Positions 27,429 through 37,411 of a stretch of DNA of 64,000 bases are shown piece after piece. Numbering within the stretch: the stretch's first letter is position 1; every line of letters starts with the position of its first letter. A program made the position numbers and the translations under genes. Origin of the DNA: Streptomyces sp. AC1-42W (GTDB taxonomy: Bacteria; Actinomycetota; Actinomycetes; Streptomycetales; Streptomycetaceae); NCBI RefSeq assembly GCF_003248355.1, contig NZ_QKWY01000001.1, positions 1,632,001-1,696,000 on the forward strand. The letters are read 5' to 3'. The notes under the pieces are model-generated. The model worked only from the letters and a program-made list of their open reading frames with translations. It did not search any database and was not told the DNA's origin.

Positions 27429-28592
27429 GTGGATAAGGTCCCCGCAATGGCCCGACGCGCAGGAACAGAGACGTACCCGGCCCGATTGCGGAAATCGGCG
27501 CGCCGGGTCTACGGCACGCTGCGCCGGTCCGGGGTCGACTACTTCCGCGGCGACGGCTCCGACTGGGTCGCCCTGGCCGGCCTGATGCTCGTCATCCCGG
27601 TCATCACCGCCTGCACCCTGCTCGACCCGGTCTGGTGCGCGCCCACCATGCTCGTCCTGCCGATCGTCGCGGGCGGCCTGCTGCTGCGCCCCGCCAGCCT
27701 CCTCGGCCTGTACGCGGCGTCCGCCGCCGCCCTCATCGTCGAGTCGGTCCGGCTCGGCCCCTACGAGGACGGCCCGGCCGGAGTCACCCCCGGCACCGTG
27801 CTCACCGTCGCGGCCTGTGGACTCTTCGGGCTGATCCTCGCCCAGTTCCGGGCCCGCGTCGGGGTGCCCTGGCGGCGCGGCGGCACCATGCTCTTCGACC
27901 TGCGCGAACGCATCCGGGTCCAGAGCTCGCTGCCCCGCCTCCCGCACGGCTGGCACCGCGAGATGGCGCTGCGCCCGGCGGGCGGGCAGTCCTTCTCCGG
28001 CGACTTCGTCGTCGCGGCCCGCACCCAGGGCGGAAGCACCCTGGAAGCCGTCCTGACCGACGTCTCCGGCAAGGGCATGGACGCGGGCTCCCGCGCCCTG
28101 CTGCTGTCCGGCGCCTTCGGCGGGCTCCTCGGCTCGCTGCCGCCGCACGGCTTCCTGCCCGCCGCCAACGGCTATCTGCTCCGCCAGGACTGGGACGAGG
28201 GCTTCGCCACCTCCATCCACCTCGTCCTGGACCTGGAGACCGGCGACTACGAACTCCTCTCGGCGGGCCATCCGCCGGCCCTCCAGCTCCACGCCGGCAG
28301 CGGCCAGTGGGAGGAGAAGGCGGCGGAGGGTCCGCTGCTCGGGGTGTACGACGGCGCCGAGTTCGACGCGGTCAAGGGCCATCTCGCCCCCGGCGACGTG
28401 CTGATGTTGTTCACCGACGGGCTGGTCGAGGCCGCCGACCGGGACATCGCGGAGGGCATCGACCGGCTGACCGGCGAGGCCGACCGCTATGTGAGCACCG
28501 GCTTCGAGGGCGCCGCCTGGCACCTGATCGAAGCCTGCGCCAAGGACGTCAACGACGACCGGGCCCTGCTGCTCCTGTCACGCAAGTCCTGA
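27429..28592 (+). CDS. Membrane-bound PP2C/SpoIIE-type serine phosphatase
   Basis: A protein phosphatase of the SpoIIE/RsbU type with an N-terminal membrane region. After a basic N-terminal segment come about three to four hydrophobic helices (residues 45-135). The catalytic domain begins near 165: SFSGDFVVAA and LTDVSGKGMDAG carry the metal-binding Asp and Gly residues, with LSAGHPP, FTDGLVEA and DDRALLLL following. Such enzymes dephosphorylate anti-anti-sigma factors. No partner kinase or STAS protein is next to it. The GTG at 27429 has GGAGG seven bases upstream; the ATG at 27447 is an alternative. It overlaps the convergent antiporter gene by 15 bases. Confidence 0.88.
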   Translation: MDKVPAMARRAGTETYPARLRKSARRVYGTLRRSGVDYFRGDGSDWVALAGLMLVIPVITACTLLDPVWCAPTMLVLPIVAGGLLLRPASLLGLYAASAAALIVESVRLGPYEDGPAGVTPGTVLTVAACGLFGLILAQFRARVGVPWRRGGTMLFDLRERIRVQSSLPRLPHGWHREMALRPAGGQSFSGDFVVAARTQGGSTLEAVLTDVSGKGMDAGSRALLLSGAFGGLLGSLPPHGFLPAANGYLLRQDWDEGFATSIHLVLDLETGDYELLSAGHPPALQLHAGSGQWEEKAAEGPLLGVYDGAEFDAVKGHLAPGDVLMLFTDGLVEAADRDIAEGIDRLTGEADRYVSTGFEGAAWHLIEACAKDVNDDRALLLLSRKS

Positions 28593-29762
28593 ACCGGTCC
28601 GGGCCGGCTCGGGGAGCGCCGGCTCGCTTCGGCCCGGCAGGACGCGGGCCAGCCAGTGCGAGCGCCCGGCCGCCAGCGGGGAGAGGACCGCGAGGACCAG
28701 GACGTACCCCGCGATGAACGGCGATAGCCGTTCGTTCAGCCCGGCACCGGCCGCCATCGTGGCGAGGATCAGCGCGAATTCGCCGCGCGCCACCAGGGTG
28801 GTGGCGATCTTCGCGGCGGCCTGCGGGCCGAACGCGTACACCCTGGCCGTGGCGATACCGGAGAGGATGTTCATCGCGAGGGTGATCGCGACGGCGGCCA
28901 GCACCGGCCACAGCACGGTCGGCAGGTCGCCGGGGTCGATGGAGAGACCGAAGGCGAAGAAGAAGATCGCGCCGAACGCGTCGCGCAGGGGGTGCACCAG
29001 CGTGCGGATGCGGTCGCCCGACGACGTGTTGCCGAGCATCAGCCCCACCATGAAGGCGCCGATCGCGTCCGCGACGCCGAACCAGTCCGAGATCCCGGCC
29101 ACCAGGACGGCGGCTCCCAGGAACGAGATGACGAGGAGTTCGTCGTCCCGCGTGTTGATCAGCCTGCCGATCAGCCGGGTGCCGTAGCGGGCGGCCAGGG
29201 CGAGCACGAGCAGGAAGCCGAACGCCTTGCTCCCGTCCGTCACCGCCGCGCCGAGGCTGTCCGCGCCGGACAGAACGGGCTGGAGGGCGGCCAGGTACAG
29301 GGCGAGGAAGATGTCGTCGACCACGATGATGCCGAGGATCGGCCGGGTCTCCGGATCGCCGAGCCTGCCCAGGTCGACCAGGACCTTGGTGACGATGGCC
29401 GACGAGGAGATGCCGATCACGCCGGCGAGCACCAGCGCCTCGGCCGTGCCCCAGCCCACCGCGAAGCCGAAGCCGAGCCCGGCACCCACGTTCAGGATGA
29501 GGTAGACGGTCCCGGCGACGACCATCTTGCGGCCGCCGGTCTTGAGGTCGTCCAGATGGAATTCGAGCCCGAGGTAGAAGAGGAGCAGCACCAGGCCGAG
29601 TGCGGAGAGCATCTCCAGCTCGTGCGGATCGGCGACGAGGACGATGCCGGGGGTGTGTGGGCCGAGGAGAATCCCGGCCAGGATGAACAGGGGGATCGTC
29701 GGCAGTCCGATGCGCCGGCCGACGCGGGCGAGGACGGCGGCGGCGAGGAAGGCGCCGCCCAT
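28578..29762 (-). CDS. CPA2-family cation/proton antiporter (KefB/NapA type)
   Basis: A 394-residue polytopic membrane protein with about 12 helices of the monovalent cation:proton antiporter-2 family. Family features include GLPTIPLFILAGILLGPHTPG, LVLLLFYLGLEF and the paired acidic residues of the ion site in GIIVVDDIFLALYL (near 145). There is no C-terminal TrkA-N domain, so it is not a full KefB. The start is uncertain. Upstream of the annotated ATG the frame stays open for 12 codons (LIGHADTLIA, family-like) back to a TGA, but contains no ATG, GTG, TTG or CTG. The ATG itself has no RBS. Confidence 0.88.
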   Translation of the reverse strand: MGGAFLAAAVLARVGRRIGLPTIPLFILAGILLGPHTPGIVLVADPHELEMLSALGLVLLLFYLGLEFHLDDLKTGGRKMVVAGTVYLILNVGAGLGFGFAVGWGTAEALVLAGVIGISSSAIVTKVLVDLGRLGDPETRPILGIIVVDDIFLALYLAALQPVLSGADSLGAAVTDGSKAFGFLLVLALAARYGTRLIGRLINTRDDELLVISFLGAAVLVAGISDWFGVADAIGAFMVGLMLGNTSSGDRIRTLVHPLRDAFGAIFFFAFGLSIDPGDLPTVLWPVLAAVAITLAMNILSGIATARVYAFGPQAAAKIATTLVARGEFALILATMAAGAGLNERLSPFIAGYVLVLAVLSPLAAGRSHWLARVLPGRSEPALPEPARTGSGLA

Positions 29763-29958
29763 GGCGATGAGTGTGTCTGCGTGTCCGATGAGCCTGGCCT
29801 TTCAAGAGGTCAAGAAAAGGTCAAGGGGGAGTCATCGGTTAGTTTACCGAACAATTGACATTGCAACTGTCCGGCGGGCGTGCGGGCCGGACCCCGGGCC
29901 CGCGAACGGGCGTACGAAGCCGGACTCCGGGCCCGCCCGAGGGCCTGGAGTCCTCGCC

Positions 29959-30438
29959 ATGACGCCTCCCCGCTTGACCCTCACCGAGATCGAGGCCCTG
30001 GCCCGCGCCGCTCATGCCGGTCAGCGGGACAAGGCCGGCCGGCCCTACGTCGAACACCTCGCCGCCGTCGCGGAGGGCGTCCGGGCCAGGGGCGGAAGCG
30101 AGGCGCAGATCGCCGCGGCCTGGCTGCACGACGCCGTGGAGGACGACGCGCTGTCCGCCGAGTGGCTGGCCGGGGCCGCGCTGCCGGAGGAGGTCAAGGC
30201 GATGGTCCTCGCGGTCACCAAGCGGGCGGGGGAGGAGCCGGAGGCGTACGGCCGGCGCATCCTCGCGACCCCCGGCGCCCTGCTCGTCAAGGAGGCGGAC
30301 CTCGCCCACAACGCCGACCCGGCCCGCCTCGCGGTGCTGGAGCCGGCCGTGCGTACCCGGCTGACCGCGAAGTATGCGCGGATGCGGGGGCTGTTGGGGC
30401 TCACCGCACCGCAGGGGCCCCTCGAACGACGGGATTGA
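29959..30438 (+). CDS. HD-domain hydrolase related to RelA/SpoT (p)ppGpp hydrolase domains
   Basis: A 159-residue protein made almost only of an HD_4-type metal-dependent phosphohydrolase domain. The metal ligands are His in AAHAGQRDK (near 17), His-Asp in WLHDAVEDD (near 57) and Asp in KEADLAHNAD (near 115). This arrangement is that of the hydrolase half of Rel enzymes and of small alarmone hydrolases; there is no synthetase, TGS or ACT domain. A role in (p)ppGpp or another nucleotide's breakdown is inferred. The ATG at 29959 has CTGGAG upstream. It is convergent with the acyltransferase, and a shared terminator follows. Confidence 0.8.
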   Translation: MTPPRLTLTEIEALARAAHAGQRDKAGRPYVEHLAAVAEGVRARGGSEAQIAAAWLHDAVEDDALSAEWLAGAALPEEVKAMVLAVTKRAGEEPEAYGRRILATPGALLVKEADLAHNADPARLAVLEPAVRTRLTAKYARMRGLLGLTAPQGPLERRD

Positions 30439-30456
30439 GCCAACACCGGCCCGGCG

Positions 30457-30492
30457 CGACGAAGCCCGGCCGCACGGGGCCGGGCTTCGTCG
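30457..30492. terminator. Bidirectional terminator between the HD and acyltransferase genes
   Basis: A perfect 15-base-pair stem (arms 30457-30471 and 30478-30492, arm CGACGAAGCCCGGCC) with a six-base loop, lying 18 bases from each of the two convergent stop codons. Confidence 0.88.
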
Positions 30493-30509
30493 TACGCGTA
30501 GGCGGGAAG

Positions 30510-31643
30510 TCAGATCCTGGCGGAGTCCCGGCGGAACGCCCAGTCCATGTCGGGCTCGGTCACACAGCGCAGGGCCCGCCGCACCGGCGGGGTGCACAGC
30601 AGGGTGACGGCGGTGGCCGCGACCGCGGTCACGACGACCAGGCCGGTCGGGGAGACCAGCCACGCGTGGTCGTCGAAGACGCCCGCGTAGTCGGCGCCCT
30701 TCACCAGGAAGCCGTGCAGCAGATAGCCGCAGATCGTGCCCGCGCCGAGCACCGTGAACCACATGTGGCGGCGCGGCACCAGGGCCAGGAACCCGGCCGT
30801 CAGCAGCGTCGCGCAGCAGAACATCGCCAGCGTCATGACCGCGCCCGACCACCACGGCGCCCCCATCTCCTGGGCGCTGGAGTCGCGCAGGAACCAGCCC
30901 AGCTGCATCCGGGGCGCCGCCCAGTACGCGACGACCAGGGCGCAGGCGAACAGGGGGAGCGCCATCAGCCGGGCCTCGCGGCGGCGGACCAGCTCGAAGT
31001 GCTCCGGCTTCAGCTGGAGTCCGAGGACGAAGAAGGGCAGGAACTGCAGGACGCGCGGCAGATCGAGGTCCCGGCCGATGCTGGGGGAGACCGACGCGAG
31101 CACGGCGATCACGAGCGAAACGGCCAGCGGATGGCGGAGATTGCGCCACACCGGGGTGGTGAGCCGCCAGATGAACAGGGCGGCCAGGAACCACGTCAGA
31201 TACCAGGGGTCCAGCAGGCTGACGGGGGCGCCCGGCACGTCGTTGGCGTACCGGCGGAACAGCGAGTACGCCGTCTCGAACACCACATAGGGCACGGCGA
31301 TGCCGGTGATGAGCCGCTTCACCTTGGCGGGGGTCAGGTCGAATGACCGGGAGAAATAGCCCGAGATGAGGATGAAGGCGGGCATGTGGAATGTGTAGAC
31401 CACCATGTACAGCGCACGGGCGGTCCGGCTCCCGTCCATGACCGGAACCCAGGAATGCGCCACCGCGACGAGCACGATGGCGAGGTACTTGGCGTTGTCG
31501 AAGTGGGCGTCGCGCTTCCTGCCCGCATCCTCCCGCGCAGGGCGTCTGACCTCCGCACCCTCGGTCACCGGGGGGAGTGCGGTCCTCTGCATTGCGTTCG
31601 GAGCGTGGAACATCTCAGGCACCCTAGACGTCTCGATTGGCAT
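30510..31643 (-). CDS. Acyltransferase family 3 (OafA-like) membrane protein
   Basis: A 377-residue integral membrane protein with about ten helices, of the acyltransferase-3 superfamily that O-acylates sugars or other exported molecules. The N-terminal 45 residues are hydrophilic and variable. The conserved region starts at FDNAKYLAIVLVAVAHSWVP (near 48), with the family's His in helix 1 and TFHMPAFILISGYF (near 84). It resembles the fucose 4-O-acetylase-like subgroup. No sugar-transferase neighbours suggest the substrate. The ATG at 31643 is the most upstream; the ATG at 31610 or 31592 is also possible, and no start has a strong RBS. Confidence 0.85.
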   Translation of the reverse strand: MPIETSRVPEMFHAPNAMQRTALPPVTEGAEVRRPAREDAGRKRDAHFDNAKYLAIVLVAVAHSWVPVMDGSRTARALYMVVYTFHMPAFILISGYFSRSFDLTPAKVKRLITGIAVPYVVFETAYSLFRRYANDVPGAPVSLLDPWYLTWFLAALFIWRLTTPVWRNLRHPLAVSLVIAVLASVSPSIGRDLDLPRVLQFLPFFVLGLQLKPEHFELVRRREARLMALPLFACALVVAYWAAPRMQLGWFLRDSSAQEMGAPWWSGAVMTLAMFCCATLLTAGFLALVPRRHMWFTVLGAGTICGYLLHGFLVKGADYAGVFDDHAWLVSPTGLVVVTAVAATAVTLLCTPPVRRALRCVTEPDMDWAFRRDSARI

Positions 31644-32091
31644 CCGTAAAACCGCGGTCGAATAGCGCGTCTTCCCTTCATATCAAATGTCAAACTCACG
31701 GGCCGTGACTGGTTTGTCCCGCTTTATATCCCCCAAAAGGGGTAAATCATCAGCCAGTTGATGGAAGTGAATTACCTCGCTTTCGGCGTCGAATTCCCCT
31801 GTGGATAAACCGCGTGGATGCAGAAACGATCATCGTCGCAGGCCGTTCCGAAGTGCGGTTATGCGGCCGGGGCGGCTCCGAGGGCGGCTCCGGGGAGGGC
31901 TCTGGGGGCGGCTCCGGAACCGGTTGGGTGCATGGGGGGCGCACAGGGCGCAGGATGGCGCGATATCGACAGGTCGATACATCACCCGGCAGCAGGCCGG
32001 GGGGAGTTGGTGGCACGATGGGAGCGACGGAGGGTGCACGGCCGCACATCTCCGGGCCGGCAAGGCGGACCGACCGAGGGTGTGAGCAGAC
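31644..32091. other. 448-base intergenic region, AT-richer first half and GGCTCC repeats
   Basis: The first 170 bases are notably AT-rich for this genome (for example CTTCATATCAAATGTCAAACTC and TTTATATCCCCCAAAAGGGG) and probably hold the acyltransferase promoter on the minus strand. From about 31866 to 31920 there is a short degenerate repeat of GGCTCCGGGG-like units. Short open frames exist on both strands (for example 31814-32146 and 31750-32049) but overlap each other, have no good RBS and are not believed. Confidence 0.45.
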
Positions 32092-32286
32092 GTGGCCATT
32101 TCGCTGTCAGTGGTGCTTCTGTTGGGGATCGTCCTCGTGGTCATGATCCGCAGCGGGTCCATCAAGGCCGGCCCCGCGGTGGTCGCGGCGCTCTTCGGCT
32201 TCTTCCTGGCGCCCACGGGCATGGGCCCGTCGATCAACCGCTTCATGAACTCGATCATCGAGTCCGTCGGCCAGATCAACTTCTGA
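32092..32286 (+). CDS. Small conserved membrane protein
   Basis: A 64-residue protein starting at GTG. It has one hydrophobic helix at residues 3-20 (SLSVVLLLGIVLVVMI) and a second at about 27-42 (GPAVVAALFGFFLAPT). The C-terminal segment (SINRFMNSIIESVGQINF) is amphipathic. GAGGG lies about 11 bases upstream. Its good codon use and the strong terminator directly after it support a real gene. I recognise the type as a short protein found upstream of trigger factor in streptomycetes, but know no function. Confidence 0.78.
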   Translation: MAISLSVVLLLGIVLVVMIRSGSIKAGPAVVAALFGFFLAPTGMGPSINRFMNSIIESVGQINF

Positions 32287-32317
32287 GGTCGCGCCGGCGG
32301 CCCCCGGGCACCACGCG

Positions 32318-32350
32318 GAAGGGCCCGGTCTCTCGGAGACCGGGCCCTTC
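32318..32350 (+). terminator. Terminator after the small membrane protein gene
   Basis: A perfect 15-base-pair stem (GAAGGGCCCGGTCTC with its complement at 32336-32350) and a three-base loop. It lies just beyond the 3' end of tRNA-Gly on the other strand, so it may also stop that transcript. Confidence 0.88.
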
Positions 32351-32357
32351 GCGATGG

Positions 32358-32428
32358 AGCGGGCGACGGGAATCGAACCCGCGTAGCTAGTTTGGAAGAC
32401 TAGGGCTCTACCATTGAGCTACGCCCGC
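32358..32428 (-). tRNA. tRNA-Gly (anticodon TCC)
   Basis: A 71-base cloverleaf on the minus strand, GCGGGCG acceptor arm, D arm AGCTCAATGGTAGAGC, anticodon loop CTTCCAA, and T loop GGTTCGATTCC. The CCA end is encoded (32355-32357). Confidence 0.95.
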
Positions 32429-32619
32429 ACTGCGCGCACCGCAGGTCTCGGCGACCGCGGCACGACAAGCATCGTAGCGGGTCACGGGCGCTGTCCGCAC
32501 ACTCCGTACGAGACCGCCCGGCACCCTCGACGGAAGCCCGGCGCGAGCCGCGCCCCGACCGGCCCGTGGAAAGCTGCCGGCCCGGCCCTCCGCTCCATGT
32601 ACCCTACGTGTCGCACCGA

Positions 32620-32693
32620 CGGGGTGTGGCGCAGCTTGGTAGCGCGTCCGCTTTGGGAGCGGAAGGTCGTCGGTTCGAATCCGGCCACCCCGA
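32620..32693 (+). tRNA. tRNA-Pro (anticodon TGG)
   Basis: A 74-base cloverleaf, acceptor arm CGGGGTG / CACCCCG, anticodon loop TTTGGGA and T arm TCGGTTCGAATCCGG. CCA is encoded at 32694-32696. It is divergent from tRNA-Gly, with 191 bases between the two 5' ends. Confidence 0.95.
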
Positions 32694-32847
32694 CCACCGG
32701 CAAGATCGCGTTGCGGGAGTTCTCCCCCTTGCCGTTACTATGCAAAATGCGTGCCCGTGTGTCTGATGTACCGGGCTCGGTCCGCGAAGCCGCCCCAGGT
32801 GCGGCGGAGCAGAACCCCAAGAAGTCAGCCACCAAGGAGACCGAACC

Positions 32848-34242
32848 GTGAAGAGCGCCGTGGAGACCCTGAACCCGACCCGGGTTCGGCTCAGCATCGA
32901 GGTGCCCTTCGAGGAGCTCAAGGACAGCCTCGACGCGGCGTACAAGAAGATCAACCAGCAGGTCACGGTGAAGGGGTTCCGCAAGGGCAAGATCCCCAGC
33001 CGGGTCATCGACCAGCGGTTCGGCCGCGGCGCCGTGCTGGAGGAGGCCGTCAACGACGCGCTCCCGAAGTTCTACACCGAGGCCGTCAACGAGGGTGAGC
33101 TGAACGTTCTCGGCCAGCCCGAGGTCGACATCACCGAGCTGAAGGACGGCGAGCTGCTGGCCTTCACCGCCGAGGTGGACGTGCGCCCCGAGATCGAGAT
33201 CCCGGACTACTCCGGCATCGAGGTCACCGTCGACGCCATCGAGGTCACCGACGAGGACGTCGAGAAGGCCGTCGAGCAGCTGCGCAACCGCTTCGCCTCC
33301 ACCAACCCGGTCGAGCGCGCCGCCGCCGAGGGCGACGTCGTCACGATCGACCTGCAGGCCAAGGTGGACGGCGAGGTCCTGGAGGACGGCGTGGCCGAGG
33401 GTGTCTCGTACACCATCGGCTCCGGTGAGCTCCTGGAGGGTATCGACGAGGCCGTGACCGGTCTGGAGGCCGGTGGCGAGGCCACCTTCACCTCGCAGCT
33501 CAAGGGCGGCTCCGCCGAGGGCAAGGACGCCGAGGTCACCGTCAAGGTCACCGCCGTCGCCGCCCGCGAGCTCCCCGAGCTGGACGACGACTTCGCGCAG
33601 ATGGCCAGCGAGTTCGACACGCTGGAGGAGCTGAAGGCCGACAGCCGCAGCCGCCTGGAGAACACCAAGCAGTACGAGCAGGCCACCCAGGCCCAGGAGC
33701 GCGTCCTGGAGGAGCTGCTCAAGCTCGCCGAGGTCCCGATCCCGGAGAAGCTGCTCGCGGACGAGATCCAGACCCGCAAGCACAACCTGGAGCACCACCA
33801 GCTCGGTCAGATGGGGCTCACCCTCGACAAGTACCTGGAGATCCAGGGCAAGACCGCCGAGGAGTTCGAGGCCGAGACCTCCGAGCAGGCCGTCAAGGGC
33901 ATCAAGACCCAGTTCATCCTGGACGAGCTCGTCAACAAGGAGAAGCTGAACGTCAACCAGGAGGAGCTCACCGAGCACCTCATGCGGCGTGCGGCCTCCT
34001 CCGGCATGAGCCCGGACCAGTTCGCCCAGGCCGTCGTCGAGGGCGGCCAGGTGCCGATGCTCGTCGGCGAGGTCGCCCGCGGCAAGGCGCTCGCCGTCGT
34101 CGTCGAGGCCGCCAAGGTCGTCGACACCAACGGTGAGGTCGTCGAGCTGGAGGACGAGGAGGAGGTCGAGGAGGCCACCGAGGTCGCCGCCGACGCCACC
34201 GCCACCGAGGCCGACGCCGCCGTGGAGAAGACCGAGGCCTGA
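32848..34242 (+). CDS. tig: Trigger factor
   Basis: Ribosome-associated chaperone and peptidyl-prolyl isomerase. The 464-residue protein has the ribosome-binding N-domain with the signature GFRKGKIPS (near 45), the FKBP-type domain (about 160-245, [17 protein letters not shown]) and the C-terminal chaperone domain. The tail (about 425-464) is strongly acidic and Ala-rich. The GTG at 32848 has AAGGAG upstream. It precedes the clp genes, in the usual bacterial order tig-clpP-clpX, but a terminator separates it from clpP1. Confidence 0.96.
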   Translation: MKSAVETLNPTRVRLSIEVPFEELKDSLDAAYKKINQQVTVKGFRKGKIPSRVIDQRFGRGAVLEEAVNDALPKFYTEAVNEGELNVLGQPEVDITELKDGELLAFTAEVDVRPEIEIPDYSGIEVTVDAIEVTDEDVEKAVEQLRNRFASTNPVERAAAEGDVVTIDLQAKVDGEVLEDGVAEGVSYTIGSGELLEGIDEAVTGLEAGGEATFTSQLKGGSAEGKDAEVTVKVTAVAARELPELDDDFAQMASEFDTLEELKADSRSRLENTKQYEQATQAQERVLEELLKLAEVPIPEKLLADEIQTRKHNLEHHQLGQMGLTLDKYLEIQGKTAEEFEAETSEQAVKGIKTQFILDELVNKEKLNVNQEELTEHLMRRAASSGMSPDQFAQAVVEGGQVPMLVGEVARGKALAVVVEAAKVVDTNGEVVELEDEEEVEEATEVAADATATEADAAVEKTEA

Positions 34243-34261
34243 GCCTCGCACCGACCCCGTA

Positions 34262-34299
34262 CGACGGGCTCCGGACGCCATCGCGTCCGGAGCCCGTCG
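34262..34299 (+). terminator. Terminator after tig
   Basis: A perfect 17-base-pair stem (arms 34262-34278 and 34283-34299) with loop CATC, 19 bases after the stop codon. Confidence 0.9.
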
Positions 34300-34349
34300 C
34301 CGTACCGGCGGACGATTCGCCACAACCCGCGTACCGGCTGCGGAGCTTG

Positions 34350-34363
34350 CGCTCCCAGCGAAC
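34350..34363 (-). promoter_or_regulatory. Probable ClgR operator upstream of clpP1
   Basis: On the minus strand the sequence reads GTTCGCTGGGAGCG, that is GTTCGC, five bases, GCG, the motif known for ClgR, the activator of clp genes in Streptomyces. It lies about 135 bases before the clpP1 GTG, and a TANNNT box (TAGGGT, 34402-34407) follows at a distance compatible with activation. Confidence 0.65.
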
Positions 34364-34496
34364 AGTCGCGGAAGCGGGATGGCGTTGTTCCACCTGCGCG
34401 TTAGGGTCCATGAAGAGGAAGGGTCGGGTAGTCCCGGCCCACCCGGTACGAAGACGCTGAGACGGCCGGAGCCGTCAGAGACGAGCAGGTGGATAC

Positions 34497-35114
34497 GTGA
34501 CGAATCTGATGCCCTACGCCGCCGGAGAGCCGTCCCTCGGTGGTGGCCTCGGTGACCAGGTCTACAGCCGGCTGCTCGGCGAACGCATCATCTTCCTCGG
34601 CCAGCAGGTGGACGATGAGATCGCCAACAAGATCACCGCGCAGCTGCTCCTCCTCGCGGCCGAGCCCGAGAAGGACATCTACCTCTACATCAACAGCCCC
34701 GGCGGCTCGGTGACGGCCGGCATGGCGGTCTACGACACCATGCAGTACATCCCGAACGACGTGGTCACCATCGGCATGGGTATGGCGGCCTCGATGGGCC
34801 AGTTCCTGCTCACCGGCGGCACCGCCGGCAAGCGCTTCGCGCTCCCGAACACCGACATCCTCATGCACCAGGGCTCGGCCGGCATCGGCGGTACGGCCTC
34901 GGACATCAAGATCCAGGCCCAGTACCTGCTGCGCACCAAGCAGCGCATGGCGGAGATCACCGCCCGCCACTCCGGCCAGACCGTGGAGACGATCATCCGC
35001 GACGGCGACCGCGACCGCTGGTACACCGCGGAGGAGGCCAAGGAGTACGGCCTCATCGACGAGATCATCTCGATCGCATCGGGCGTTCCGGGCGGCGGCG
35101 GCACCGGCGCCTGA
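34497..35114 (+). CDS. clpP1: ATP-dependent Clp protease proteolytic subunit 1
   Basis: Serine peptidase subunit of the Clp protease, 205 residues. The catalytic Ser is in GMAASMGQ (near 99), His in LMHQGSAG (near 124) and Asp near 173; the NSPGGSV oxyanion loop is present. ClpP1 and ClpP2 form the mixed barrel fed by ClpX or ClpC. The GTG at 34497 has AGGTGG five bases upstream. ClpP1 starts the operon after tig's terminator, under the presumed ClgR site. A short propeptide (about 10-15 residues, [10 protein letters not shown]) is likely removed. Confidence 0.96.
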   Translation: MTNLMPYAAGEPSLGGGLGDQVYSRLLGERIIFLGQQVDDEIANKITAQLLLLAAEPEKDIYLYINSPGGSVTAGMAVYDTMQYIPNDVVTIGMGMAASMGQFLLTGGTAGKRFALPNTDILMHQGSAGIGGTASDIKIQAQYLLRTKQRMAEITARHSGQTVETIIRDGDRDRWYTAEEAKEYGLIDEIISIASGVPGGGGTGA

Positions 35115-35193
35115 TCCGGCCCTCCCGGACGGCGCCCCACCGCACCGCGCATCTCTCGTACGCCGAGACACCCAGCCACAGAACGCCACCAGG

Positions 35194-35877
35194 ATGGTGA
35201 ACACCCACATGAACAACTTCCCCGGCGCCTCCGCGAGCGGCCTCTACACGGGCCCGCAGGTGGACAACCGCTACATCGTCCCGCGCTTCGTGGAGCGCAC
35301 CTCGCAGGGCGTGCGCGAGTACGACCCGTACGCGAAGCTCTTCGAGGAGCGCGTGATCTTCCTCGGCGTGCAGATCGACGACGCCTCCGCCAACGACGTC
35401 ATGGCGCAGCTGCTGTGCCTGGAGTCGATGGACCCGGACCGGGACATCTCCATCTACATCAACAGCCCCGGCGGCTCGTTCACGGCGCTCACCGCGATCT
35501 ACGACACGATGCAGTTCGTGAAGCCGGACATCCAGACGGTCTGCATGGGCCAGGCCGCCTCCGCCGCCGCCGTGCTGCTCGCCGCGGGCACGCCGGGCAA
35601 GCGCATGGCGCTGCCGAACGCCCGTGTGCTGATCCACCAGCCGTCCTCGCAGACCGGCCGCGAGCAGCTCTCCGACCTGGAGATCGCCGCCAACGAGATC
35701 CTGCGCATGCGGACCCAGCTGGAGGAGCTGCTCGCCAAGCACTCCACCACGCCGCTGGACAAGATCCGCGACGACATCGAGCGCGACAAGATCCTCACCG
35801 CCGAGGACGCCCTCGCCTACGGCCTCGTCGACCAGATCGTGTCGACGCGCAAGAGCGCGTCCGGAGCGCTCGCCTGA
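35194..35877 (+). CDS. clpP2: ATP-dependent Clp protease proteolytic subunit 2
   Basis: Second ClpP paralogue, up to 227 residues, 79 bases downstream of clpP1. The catalytic Ser is in GQAASAAA, His in [10 protein letters not shown], and the INSPGGSF loop is conserved. The N-terminal segment before [12 protein letters not shown] is longer than in ClpP1 and is probably processed. The start is uncertain: ATG 35194, GTG 35197 and ATG 35209 are all in frame, and the only Shine-Dalgarno-like sequence (AGGATGG) overlaps the first two. Confidence 0.95.
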   Translation: MVNTHMNNFPGASASGLYTGPQVDNRYIVPRFVERTSQGVREYDPYAKLFEERVIFLGVQIDDASANDVMAQLLCLESMDPDRDISIYINSPGGSFTALTAIYDTMQFVKPDIQTVCMGQAASAAAVLLAAGTPGKRMALPNARVLIHQPSSQTGREQLSDLEIAANEILRMRTQLEELLAKHSTTPLDKIRDDIERDKILTAEDALAYGLVDQIVSTRKSASGALA

Positions 35878-36033
35878 CCTGCGCCGCTTCCCCTTGGCAC
35901 GGCGGCGACACCCGGCTCCGGCCGTGTGAACCGTGCCAAGGGGGGCCCGAATGGGGGGCCAGGCAAGGTACCGTCGGATAGAGGCACAGGAGCCGCTGAA
36001 CCAGGCGTCTCCCAGGCGAAGGGGAAGCACCTC

Positions 36034-37332
<1,299 letters not shown>

Positions 37333-37355
37333 CGCGGCGCGGCAGACGCACGTAC

Positions 37356-37400
37356 ACGAAGGGGCGCCCGGCCGGTTCATCCGGCCGGGCGCCCCTTCGT
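37356..37400. terminator. Bidirectional terminator between clpX and the convergent membrane protein gene
   Basis: A perfect 20-base-pair stem (arms 37356-37375 and 37381-37400) with loop TTCAT, lying midway between two convergent stop codons. Confidence 0.92.
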
Positions 37401-37411
37401 GCTGCCGCGGG

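Noticed and set aside
31750..32146. Overlapping open frames on both strands in the 31.6-32.1 kb gap (including a Pro-Glu-rich minus-strand frame)
   Set aside because: They overlap each other and the start of the 64-residue gene, lack ribosome binding sites, and their Pro/Glu or Gly/Ser content is explained by the GGCTCC repeats.
32355..32696. tRNA genes as integration sites for an island
   Set aside because: No integrase, no repeated tRNA 3' ends and only core genes on both sides.
35194..35212. Choosing one definite clpP2 start
   Set aside because: Three in-frame starts share one weak Shine-Dalgarno; the sequence alone does not decide.
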